A stretch of 5,062 nucleotides of DNA. Source: JBEATZ01 sp041178545 (GTDB lineage: Bacteria > Planctomycetota > UBA1135 > UBA2386). Shown piece after piece: positions 1-5,062 of this stretch (position 1 is its first letter; each line of letters starts with the position of its first letter). The stretch is from assembly GCA_041178545.1 (NCBI GenBank), contig JBEGVB010000037.1, positions 1 through 5,062 on the forward strand, given 5' to 3'. The position numbers and the translations under genes were made by a program. The notes under the pieces are model-generated. The model worked only from the letters and a program-made list of their open reading frames with translations, did no database searches and was not told the origin of the DNA.

Positions 1-1
1 C

Positions 2-1699
2 CTAGAACATCCCGACGACGTTGCCGTCCTGGTCGATGTCGATCTTGGCGCCGCCTGGGACCTTGCCGAGGCCGGGCATGGTCATGATCTCGCCGGCGAG
101 CGGGTACACGAAGCCGGCGCCCACGGCCACGCGCGCGTCGCGCACGCGGAAGCGGTAGCCGGTGGGACGGCCCTTGAGCTTGGGGTCGTGGGACAGCGAG
201 TACTGGGTCTTGGCCATGCAGACCGGGAAGTGGCCCCAGCCGCACGCCTCGAACTGCGCCAGCGCCTGCTCGGCCGCAGGCTCGAAGTCGACGCCGTCGG
301 CGCCGTAGACCTTGGTGGCGAGCGCCTCGATCTTCTCCTTGAGCGTCGCCTCGGCGGGGTAGAGGAACTGGAAGGTCGAGGGCTGCTCGGCGGCCGCCAC
401 GAGGGCGTGGGCGAGGTCCTCGCCGCCCTTGCCGCCCTCGGTGAAGAGACGCGACACGTGGCAGGCGAAGGCGCCGGCCGCCATGGCCGTCTTGCGCACG
501 AACTCGATCTCGGCGTCGGTGTCGGTGGGGAACACGTTGACGGCGACCACCACCGGGATGCCGTGCATGCGCACGTTCTCGATCTGCTTGACGAGGTTGC
601 CGACGCCAGCGGCAAGCGCATCGAGGTCCTCCTTCTGCAGGCCCTCGGGCAGCGGCTTGCCCGCGACGATCTCGAAGCGGCCGCTGTGCATCTTGAGCGC
701 GCGCACGGTGGCCACGAGCAGCGCGGCATCGGGCTTGAGGCCCGAGGCGCGGCACTTGATGTTGAAGAACTTCTCCGCGCCCATGTCCGCGCCGAAGCCG
801 GCCTCGGTGACGACGAAGTCGGCGCAGCGCAGGGCCACGTAGTCGGCCACGATCGAGCTGTTGCCGTGGGCGATGTTGGCGAACGGGCCCGTGTGCACGA
901 GGGCGGGCGTGCCCTCGAGCGTCTGCATGAGCGTGGGCTTGAGCGCGTCCTTGAGGATGGCCGTCATCGCGCCCGCGGCCTGGATGGCCTCGGCGGTGAT
1001 GGGCTTGCCCTCGGCGTCATAGCCGAGCACGAGGCGGCCGAGCCGCGCGCGCAGGTCGTGGATGTCCTTGGCGAGGCCGAGGATGGCCATGATCTCGCTG
1101 GCCGAGGTGATGTCGAAGCCGGTTTCACGCGGCACGCCGTTCTTCTCGCCGCCGAGGCCCACCTGCACGGTGCGCAGAGCGCGGTCGTTCATGTCGAACA
1201 CGCGGCGCCAGGTGATGCGCGCCGGGTCGAACTTCGGCTCGTTGCCGTGGAAGATGTGCGCGTCGAGGAACGCGGCGCAGAGGTTGTGGGCGCTCGTGAC
1301 TGCGTGGAAGTCGCCCGTGAGGTGGAGGTTCATCTCCTCCGGCGGCACGACCTGGCTGTACCCGCCGCCCGCGGCGCCGCCCTTGATGCCGAACACCGGG
1401 CCCATCGACGGCTGGCGGATCACGCACACGGTGCGCTTGCCGATGCGGTTGAGGGCCTGGCTGATACCCACGGTGTGCACCGTCTTGCCCTCGCCCAGCG
1501 GCGTCGGGGAGATGGCGGTCACCACCACGTACTTGCCCGGCTTGCGCGTGGCCGGCTGCTTGAGCATGTCGAGCTTCACCTTGGCCTTGGCGTTGCCGTA
1601 GGGCTCCAGGTCGTCGGGGGTGAGCCCGAGGACGCGGGCGACTTCGGTCAGGGGACGCAGCGGGATGGAACGTGCGATCTCGAGGTCGTTCTTGGACAT
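2..1699 (-). CDS. fhs: Formate--tetrahydrofolate ligase (10-formyl-THF synthetase), complete
   Basis: Cytoplasmic enzyme that uses ATP to join formate to tetrahydrofolate, giving 10-formyl-THF and ADP + Pi. It feeds one-carbon units to purine and formyl-Met synthesis or, in some bacteria, the Wood-Ljungdahl methyl branch. The 565-residue product matches the usual length of about 555-560. Seen in the sequence: the nucleotide-binding loop TPLGEGKT at residues 66-73, the first family signature GIKGGAAGGGY at 104-114, the second signature region around SEIMAILGLA at 201-210, the conserved EAGFGADMGAEKFF at 299-312, and the normal C-terminal end KIDIDQDGNVVGMF. The ATG is well fixed: an in-frame TAA lies 18 bases upstream (1717-1715 on the minus strand) and the next Met is residue 45. 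No clear Shine-Dalgarno lies before the ATG; the leader there is C-rich. Divergent from the Cys-rich gene. No sign of damage. Confidence 0.98.
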   Translation of the reverse strand: MSKNDLEIARSIPLRPLTEVARVLGLTPDDLEPYGNAKAKVKLDMLKQPATRKPGKYVVVTAISPTPLGEGKTVHTVGISQALNRIGKRTVCVIRQPSMGPVFGIKGGAAGGGYSQVVPPEEMNLHLTGDFHAVTSAHNLCAAFLDAHIFHGNEPKFDPARITWRRVFDMNDRALRTVQVGLGGEKNGVPRETGFDITSASEIMAILGLAKDIHDLRARLGRLVLGYDAEGKPITAEAIQAAGAMTAILKDALKPTLMQTLEGTPALVHTGPFANIAHGNSSIVADYVALRCADFVVTEAGFGADMGAEKFFNIKCRASGLKPDAALLVATVRALKMHSGRFEIVAGKPLPEGLQKEDLDALAAGVGNLVKQIENVRMHGIPVVVAVNVFPTDTDAEIEFVRKTAMAAGAFACHVSRLFTEGGKGGEDLAHALVAAAEQPSTFQFLYPAEATLKEKIEALATKVYGADGVDFEPAAEQALAQFEACGWGHFPVCMAKTQYSLSHDPKLKGRPTGYRFRVRDARVAVGAGFVYPLAGEIMTMPGLGKVPGGAKIDIDQDGNVVGMF

Positions 1700-1755
1700 G
1701 GGGAGCGGGGGACGTTACCCGGCGTTCAGTCCCATTCCACCGCACATGTCGGCAC

Positions 1756-1774
1756 CGTGCGCACGCTGCAGCGT
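1756..1774. repeat. Two overlapping perfect palindromes, possible operator
   Basis: CGTGCGCACG (1756-1765) is a perfect 10-base palindrome, and ACGCTGCAGCGT (1763-1774) is a perfect 12-base palindrome sharing three bases with it. They end at the first base of the candidate -35 element, where a repressor or activator dimer could bind. Short palindromes occur by chance fairly often in G+C-rich DNA, so an operator role is only a suggestion. Confidence 0.3.
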
Positions 1775-1801
1775 TGCCGCCGCGCGAAGACCCCCTATCC
1801 T
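1774..1801 (+). promoter_or_regulatory. Candidate sigma70-type promoter for the Cys-rich/protease operon
   Basis: TTGCCG at 1774-1779 (4 of 6 to the TTGACA consensus) and TATCCT at 1796-1801 (4 of 6 to TATAAT) are separated by 16 bases. Transcription would start near 1807-1809, leaving a leader of about 20 bases that just includes the Shine-Dalgarno at 1813-1819. The geometry is good, but the match is modest and consensus elements may differ in this lineage. Confidence 0.3.
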
Positions 1802-1812
1802 GCACGCAACGC

Positions 1813-1819
1813 GAGGTGA
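1813..1819 (+). promoter_or_regulatory. Strong Shine-Dalgarno that decides the start of the Cys-rich gene
   Basis: GAGGTGA is a seven-base match to the complement of the 16S rRNA 3' end. The in-frame GTG codons near it are at 1816 (inside the site), 1822 (2 bases after it) and 1828 (8 bases after it). Only 1828 has normal spacing, so GTG 1828 is preferred. Starting further upstream would add residues before the signal peptide and run into the fhs start region. Confidence 0.65.
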
Positions 1820-1827
1820 CCGTGCAC

Positions 1828-2730
1828 GTGCCATCCCCCATCGTCCGCTTCCTGCTCCTGTCCCTGCTCACGATCCTCGGCCTCGGCGCCGCAGTGCCCG
1901 CACAGGGCACCGGCAAGGGAGTCGAGCTCAAGTACCTCATCCCCGAGAAGCTGGAGCGGAAGACGAAGGCCGACGACGCCGGCCTGATGCAGTGGGAGGC
2001 GTACGAGACCGAGAACTGCGCCACGTGCCGCGGCAACAAGACCACCGTGTGCTCTGCCTGTGACCGCCAGGAGAACCACACCAAGTGCCTCGAGTGCAAC
2101 ATGAAGAAGGTCGCGCCCTGCCGCCCGTGCGGCGGCGTGGGCCAGTGGTCCGACCCGCTGGAGAAGGCGCTGTGCCCCGGCTGCATGGGCGCGGGCATGC
2201 TGCCGTGCGACGTGTGTGGCGGCGTGGGCAACAGCGCGGTGCAGGGCGGCGGCGACAAGCGTCAGGACTGCGTCGCATGCAAGGGCGACGGCGGCTACAA
2301 GTGCACCGTGTGCAACGGGGCGCGGCTCGTCGAGTCGCTGCCGTCCCTCAAGCCAGGCGCAAAGCCCGTCGCGAGTGCCCAGCTGGCGAAGGCCAAGAAG
2401 GCCGTCGACGACGCGCTGACCGCCATCAAGGACTTCGACACCACGGGCAAGCCGTTCCGCAAGTCCATCAAGGAGTACGCGGCCCTCCTGCAGTCGTCCG
2501 CGGCCACCGTGCCGGTGATGAAGAAGGTGCAGAAGCACTTCGACGAGGTGCAGGGCAAGACCATCAAGGGCGAGGTCTGGCAGCAGCACGAGGAGCGCGA
2601 GGCAAACGCCATCAAGCGCTTCAAGGCCGTCAACGAGTACTACCTCAAGATCCAGAGCCGCATGCTGGAGCTCGCCATCGCGCGCGCCGAGGCCAACGAG
2701 AAGGCCCTGGCGGAGAAGAAGGGCAAGTGA
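1828..2730 (+). CDS. Secreted DnaJ-type Cys-rich (zinc-finger-like) protein with helical tail
   Basis: No specific family is recognised; the predicted product is 300 residues from GTG 1828. Residues 1-25 look like a Sec signal peptide: a short n-region with Arg7, a hydrophobic core (FLLLSLLTILGLGAA) and a likely cleavage after AVPA. Residues 64-162 hold eight CxxC pairs forming four modules with identical C-x2-C-x7-C-x2-C spacing. Several are followed by Gly-x-Gly-like turns (CGGVG, CMGAG), as in the DnaJ central zinc-finger domain and the plant BSD2 type. There is no J domain and no HPD motif. None of the pairs is CxxCH, so a c-type cytochrome is unlikely. Residues about 175-300 are rich in Lys, Glu and Ala and look helical, perhaps coiled coil, ending KALAEKKGK. 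By analogy with DnaJ it could bind unfolded proteins outside the cytoplasm. In an oxidising compartment the cysteines could instead form disulfides. The stop overlaps the start of the next gene, implying coupled expression. Confidence 0.87.
   Translation: MPSPIVRFLLLSLLTILGLGAAVPAQGTGKGVELKYLIPEKLERKTKADDAGLMQWEAYETENCATCRGNKTTVCSACDRQENHTKCLECNMKKVAPCRPCGGVGQWSDPLEKALCPGCMGAGMLPCDVCGGVGNSAVQGGGDKRQDCVACKGDGGYKCTVCNGARLVESLPSLKPGAKPVASAQLAKAKKAVDDALTAIKDFDTTGKPFRKSIKEYAALLQSSAATVPVMKKVQKHFDEVQGKTIKGEVWQQHEEREANAIKRFKAVNEYYLKIQSRMLELAIARAEANEKALAEKKGK
2017..2313 (+). other. Four-module CxxC array within the Cys-rich protein (residues 64-162)
   Basis: Cys pairs fall at residues 64/67 and 75/78, 87/90 and 98/101, 116/119 and 127/130, and 148/151 and 159/162. 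Within each module exactly seven residues separate the two pairs, while the linkers between modules vary (8, 14 and 17 residues). This is the layout expected if each module binds one metal ion with four cysteines. Modules 3 and 4 (CPGCMGAG, CVACKGDG) are the most DnaJ-like; modules 1 and 2 lack most of the glycines. Confidence 0.8.
2712..2730 (+). promoter_or_regulatory. Gene junction: GTGA stop/start overlap with purine-rich ribosome binding site
   Basis: The Cys-rich gene stops at TGA 2728-2730 and the protease frame opens with GTG at 2727-2729, a 4-base overlap typical of translational coupling. The preceding GGAG (2712-2715) and AAGAAGGG (2716-2723) provide Shine-Dalgarno-like sequence inside the end of the upstream gene. 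No in-frame ATG occurs until codon 202, well inside the first protease domain, so this GTG is the only start that keeps the signal peptide whole. Confidence 0.7.
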
Positions 2731-5062
2731 GCGCATCCCTCCCCGCGCGGCCGTCCCTGTTCGTGCTGGCCGCGTTCTGCTGCAGTGCGGCTGCGCAGTC
2801 GCCCTTCGACCCCTCGCTCCTCGCCATCGTGCCGCCCACGCGGGCGCAACAGGCGGAACTCACCCAGGGACTCGGAGCCGCCGTGGCCGAGGCGAGCAAG
2901 GCCGTGGTGCACGTGATCGTCGAGGTGCAGCAGGCGAACGGGCCTTCGTTCCCGATCGAACGCCCTTCCAGTGGCGTGATCGTCTCCCCGCAGGGCCACG
3001 TGCTCACCCTCGCCTCCCTTGTGAGCGAGGTCGAGGGCATCACCGACAAGCGGCTGCTCGTGCAGCTGCCGGGCGGATCGAAGCAGCGGCTGCCATGCCG
3101 CCTCGTGCAGTTCGACGACTCGAAGCAGATCGCGTTGCTCCAGGTCGTGGGCGAAGTGCCGGCAAACCTCCCCCACCTCTCGCTGTCGCCCGATGCACGT
3201 CAGGCGCCGGGCAGCCGACATGCAGTACTGGGCTTCCCGGACGGCAAGGAGCTGCTCTGCTTCGCGGGGGTGGCCGCCCATGCACCGTGTGACGCACGGC
3301 TCGCGGGAAGACCGATCGCCGCAACCGACATGGTGCTCACCGATGCCAAGGCCGACAAACGCAACGACGGCGCTGCCGTCGTCGACCTGCGCGGGCGCCT
3401 CGTGGGCCTCTGCGCCACGGAGTTCGTGCGCCAGGACGTGGACGAACCAACGCTGGAGCAGCTGCAGCAGCCGAGCTTCGGGCTCGTGGTGGGCGCAGGC
3501 GCCATCGAGCGTGCATTCGGCGCGCAGCTGGGCTGGCGCACCGGCAGCGCACCCGAGGCCGGTGCGGACCCGGACCTCGCGGCAGCGGTAGCGAAGGCTG
3601 GGCCTTCGGTCGTGTCCGTCTGGGCAGGAGGCGCCGAGCGCCCTGCTCCCGACCCCCTCGACCTGCAGTCAACCCGCCGGATCAGCGGGCTCGGCAGCGG
3701 CGTCGTGCTCTCGCGCCGCGGCCTCGTCGTCACCAACCGTCACCTCGTCGCAAAGGCGGATGCGGTCCGCGTGCAACTCCACTCGGGAGCGCTGGTCCCT
3801 GCGCACGTGCTCAAGGCCCACACTGCCTCGAACCTCGCACTGCTGCAACTGGAGCTGCCTGCGGGCACGAGTCTCGAACCCGCAGACGCCCTGCCGGACG
3901 GGTCGATCGTCCTCGGCGAGACCGTCATCGGCATCGGCAGGCCCTACGGAACCGTGGTCACGGTGAGCTCGGGCGTGTTGTCGGCGCAGCGCGAGAACGG
4001 CAAACTGCAGGCCGACCCGAACCTGGGCAATCAAAACGGTGGTGGTGCCCTCGTCGACGCCAACGGCAGGCTGCTTGGCATCGTCGACGGCGGTGCCGTG
4101 GACGAGGTCGAGGCCGGATTCCGGCGCATGGGCGAACGCGCCAAGACCGAGACCAACCTCTCGTTCTGTGTCGACGTGGCCACAGTGCGACGCGTGTTCG
4201 CAGCCGAGTTGGGGAAAGCCGCAGATTCCACGGAGCCGATCCACAGGCCGCGCGAGGACACCAACGACGAGTCCGGCCTTCGCGGCGCTGGCGCAGCAAA
4301 CATCGTGCAACGCACCGGGGCAGCCATGCTCAACCTCTACGTCATGGCCACCACCGCCAAGGCGGACCTCGAGGACAACCCATTTGCCGACGTGAAGGAA
4401 GCCGAGGTACGGGGCGAGAGCCTTGGTTCGGGCGTGGTCGTGAGCGAGAGCGGGCTCGCCATCAGCAACTGGCACGTCGTCGACAGCGCCACCAACCCGG
4501 ATGGCTCGATGAACGGGACCCGCATCGTGCAGGCGCGCGGTTTCGACGGCACCATCCACGGCGTGCAGGTCCTCAGCATCTCGCGCGAGGACGACCTCGC
4601 ATTGCTGCAACTGGTGCCGCCCGAGGGGAAGAGGCTCACGGCCGTGCCGTTCGGCGACTCCACCGAGACCGGGCTGGGCACGCTGTCCGTGGCCATCGGC
4701 AACCCGCTCGGCAACGCAAACACCATCACCGCAGGCGTGCTGTCGGCGCGCAACCAGGGCATCCGCGTCAAGGGACGTTGGGCCGAGATGGAGAACTTGC
4801 TCGAGACCGACGCGGCGATCAACGGCGGCAACAGTGGCGGCGCACTGGTCGACGGCGCAGGCAGGCTGCTCGGCATCAACAGTGCAGGAAGCTCGGGCTT
4901 CAGCGCGCGGGGGTATGCCATCCCCGTCAACCACGTGCGCAACCGCCTCGTCAACCTCCTGCTCTCCACCCACAAGCTGCGCAGCCCCGAGCTGGGCATC
5001 CGCACCGCCATGGACGAAGGCAGGCTCGCCGTCGCGTACGTCGACCCGCGTGGTCCGGCGGC
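2727..5062 (+). CDS. Secreted triple-domain HtrA/trypsin-like serine protease with PDZ, 3' end beyond window
   Basis: Predicted extracytoplasmic serine endopeptidase of the HtrA/Deg (S1C) type; 778 codons are in the window and the frame stays open at the edge. Residues 1-24 form a Sec signal peptide (Arg8, core LFVLAAF, cleavage near SAAA before Gln24; no proper lipobox). Three trypsin-like domains follow, at about 49-265, 284-497 and 519-750, each opening with an Ala/Val-rich helix and a V-V-x-V-like strand. A PDZ domain starts at about 753 (PELGIRTA). Domain 3 has a complete triad: His583 in SNWHVV, Asp623 in DDLALL and Ser703 in NGGNSGGAL. Domain 2 keeps His339 but has Asn369 and Gly438; domain 1 has Ser97, Gln134 and Asp214. 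Ordinary HtrA proteins have one protease domain and one or two PDZ domains in about 350-480 residues, so this is an unusually long form. Its start overlaps the Cys-rich gene. The protease fold is secure; substrate and partner are unknown. Confidence 0.94.
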   Translation, partial: MSASLPARPSLFVLAAFCCSAAAQSPFDPSLLAIVPPTRAQQAELTQGLGAAVAEASKAVVHVIVEVQQANGPSFPIERPSSGVIVSPQGHVLTLASLVSEVEGITDKRLLVQLPGGSKQRLPCRLVQFDDSKQIALLQVVGEVPANLPHLSLSPDARQAPGSRHAVLGFPDGKELLCFAGVAAHAPCDARLAGRPIAATDMVLTDAKADKRNDGAAVVDLRGRLVGLCATEFVRQDVDEPTLEQLQQPSFGLVVGAGAIERAFGAQLGWRTGSAPEAGADPDLAAAVAKAGPSVVSVWAGGAERPAPDPLDLQSTRRISGLGSGVVLSRRGLVVTNRHLVAKADAVRVQLHSGALVPAHVLKAHTASNLALLQLELPAGTSLEPADALPDGSIVLGETVIGIGRPYGTVVTVSSGVLSAQRENGKLQADPNLGNQNGGGALVDANGRLLGIVDGGAVDEVEAGFRRMGERAKTETNLSFCVDVATVRRVFAAELGKAADSTEPIHRPREDTNDESGLRGAGAANIVQRTGAAMLNLYVMATTAKADLEDNPFADVKEAEVRGESLGSGVVVSESGLAISNWHVVDSATNPDGSMNGTRIVQARGFDGTIHGVQVLSISREDDLALLQLVPPEGKRLTAVPFGDSTETGLGTLSVAIGNPLGNANTITAGVLSARNQGIRVKGRWAEMENLLETDAAINGGNSGGALVDGAGRLLGINSAGSSGFSARGYAIPVNHVRNRLVNLLLSTHKLRSPELGIRTAMDEGRLAVAYVDPRGPA
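2871..3521 (+). other. Protease-fold domain 1, catalytically dead (0 of 3 triad residues)
   Basis: Residues 49-265 align with the HtrA fold through SSGVIVSPQGHVLT, DDSKQIALLQV and VVDLRGRLVGL. The His position is Ser97 (TCC 3015-3017), the Asp position Gln134 (CAG 3126-3128) and the Ser position Asp214 (GAC 3366-3368, in RNDGAAV where NSGGPL is usual). It has four cysteines (124, 178, 188, 229). It is the most divergent of the three units and presumably serves binding, scaffolding or regulation. Confidence 0.8.
3576..4217 (+). other. Protease-fold domain 2, degenerate (His kept; Asp to Asn, Ser to Gly)
   Basis: Residues 284-497. His339 in VTNRHLV is intact (CAC 3741-3743). The Asp position is Asn369 (AAC 3831-3833, TASNLALL) and the nucleophile position is Gly438 (GGT 4038-4040, QNGGGAL). 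The stretch from VLSA to ALVD is 11 residues shorter than in domain 3, so a loop before the active-site serine is missing. Proteolysis is very unlikely, but the rest of the fold looks preserved. Confidence 0.82.
3834..4082 (+). repeat. Intragenic repeat copy A (domain 2)
   Basis: Three blocks resemble copy B at base level: 3834-3851 against 4596-4613 (17 of 18 identical, encoding LALLQL), 3972-3986 against 4734-4748 (14 of 15, GVLSA) and 4047-4082 against 4842-4877 (29 of 36, ending GRLLGI and using the same AGG Arg codon). Sequence between the blocks is diverged, and one loop is 11 codons shorter here. Confidence 0.65.
4281..4976 (+). other. Protease-fold domain 3, intact His-Asp-Ser triad
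   Basis: Residues 519-750. His583 (CAC 4473-4475), Asp623 (GAC 4593-4595) and Ser703 (AGT 4833-4835) lie in the standard HtrA contexts SNWHVV, DDLALLQL and TDAAINGGNSGGAL, followed by GRLLGIN and the YAIPVN strand found in HtrA proteins. The only mild departure is Ala706 where the family usually has Pro after NSGG. This is the one domain in the window expected to cleave peptide bonds. Confidence 0.9.
4596..4877 (+). repeat. Intragenic repeat copy B (domain 3)
   Basis: Partner of copy A at 3834-4082, with the same three blocks in the same order. It encodes the part of domain 3 from just after catalytic Asp623 through Ser703 to the following beta strand. It points to domain duplication within the gene, or to later exchange between the copies. 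Confidence 0.65.
4983..5062 (+). other. N-terminal part of a PDZ domain, cut by the window edge
   Basis: Residues 753-778 (PELGIRTAMDEG, then LAVAYVDPRGPA) match the opening of an HtrA PDZ domain: the LGI stretch resembles the carboxylate-binding loop, and V-x-P-x-G-P-A is the usual lead into the next helix. Such domains bind C-terminal tails or exposed segments of substrates. The remainder, any further domains and the stop codon lie outside the window. Confidence 0.75.

Larger units (their letters stand above)
1700..1827. promoter_or_regulatory. Divergent intergenic region between fhs and the Cys-rich gene
   Basis: This 128-base gap must carry the start signals for both divergent units, as no gene is visible in it. 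It contains a candidate rightward promoter (1774-1801), two overlapping palindromes (1756-1774) and the ribosome binding site of the Cys-rich gene (1813-1819). I see no convincing -35/-10 pair for fhs on the minus strand. The open frames that cross the region in either direction are continuations of antisense shadow frames. Confidence 0.6.

Noticed and set aside
1700..1720. Weak -10-like TAACGT on the minus strand near the fhs start
   Set aside because: It matches only 3 of 6 consensus bases, lies about 10 bases from the ATG and has no paired -35 element.
188..1819. 543-residue open frame on the plus strand, opposite fhs
   Set aside because: It is the antisense shadow of a clear fhs gene. 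The product is low-complexity His/Arg/Val/Glu/Leu text with no recognisable domain, as expected where G+C-rich third positions remove stops.
1672..1827. Upstream ATG start at 1672 for the Cys-rich gene
   Set aside because: It would overlap the fhs start and put about 52 unlikely residues before the signal peptide. The strong Shine-Dalgarno at 1813-1819 supports GTG 1828.
1125..2258. 377-residue minus-strand open frame spanning the divergent gap
   Set aside because: It crosses from the Cys-rich gene through the intergenic region into fhs in the wrong frame, and its second half is an out-of-frame reading of fhs.
2017..2313. Multiheme c-type cytochrome reading of the CxxC array
   Set aside because: None of the eight CxxC pairs is followed by His, so the CxxCH heme-binding motif is absent.
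3669..4973. 434-residue open frame on the minus strand, opposite protease domains 2 and 3
   Set aside because: Antisense to an open frame with clear HtrA motifs. Its product is Val/His/Asp/Arg-rich with no family signature.
1..5062. CRISPR arrays, tRNA/rRNA genes, insertion sequences or attachment sites
   Set aside because: No direct-repeat/spacer pattern, no terminal inverted repeats, no transposase motifs and no RNA gene signature were seen; nearly all bases are accounted for by three coding regions.

Overview
This is a G+C-rich bacterial chromosome segment with strong G/C preference at third codon positions and GTG as the likely start of two of its three genes. Two of the three products are predicted to be exported by Sec signal peptides. 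The base composition and the secreted Cys-rich and trypsin-like proteins would fit a lineage such as Planctomycetota, but other high-GC phyla such as Myxococcota or Gemmatimonadota fit as well. No marker in the window settles this, so the taxonomy is a low-confidence inference.

Layout. Positions 2-1699 on the minus strand hold a complete fhs gene (formate--tetrahydrofolate ligase), a housekeeping one-carbon enzyme with all its family signatures. A divergent intergenic region (1700-1827) carries a candidate promoter pointing right and two overlapping palindromes. Positions 1828-2730 on the plus strand encode a 300-residue secreted protein with eight CxxC motifs arranged as four identical C-x2-C-x7-C-x2-C modules. 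These resemble the DnaJ Cys-rich zinc-finger fold without a J domain, and are followed by a Lys-rich helical tail. From 2727 to the window end runs a very long open frame (778 codons so far) that overlaps the Cys-rich gene by 4 bases (GTGA). It encodes a secreted HtrA/trypsin-like protein with three successive protease-fold domains and the beginning of a PDZ domain.

The most notable point is the state of the three protease domains. The first has lost all three catalytic residues (Ser/Gln/Asp where His/Asp/Ser are expected). The second keeps only His (His/Asn/Gly). The third has a full His-Asp-Ser triad. Domains 2 and 3 still share nucleotide-level identity in three blocks, which points to duplication inside the gene.

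How the genes may work together (inference): the overlapping Cys-rich and protease genes look translationally coupled and could form an extracytoplasmic protein quality-control pair. In that picture a zinc-finger client-binding protein, possibly helped by the two pseudoprotease domains, presents substrate to the one active domain. fhs is transcribed away from them and is probably functionally unrelated.
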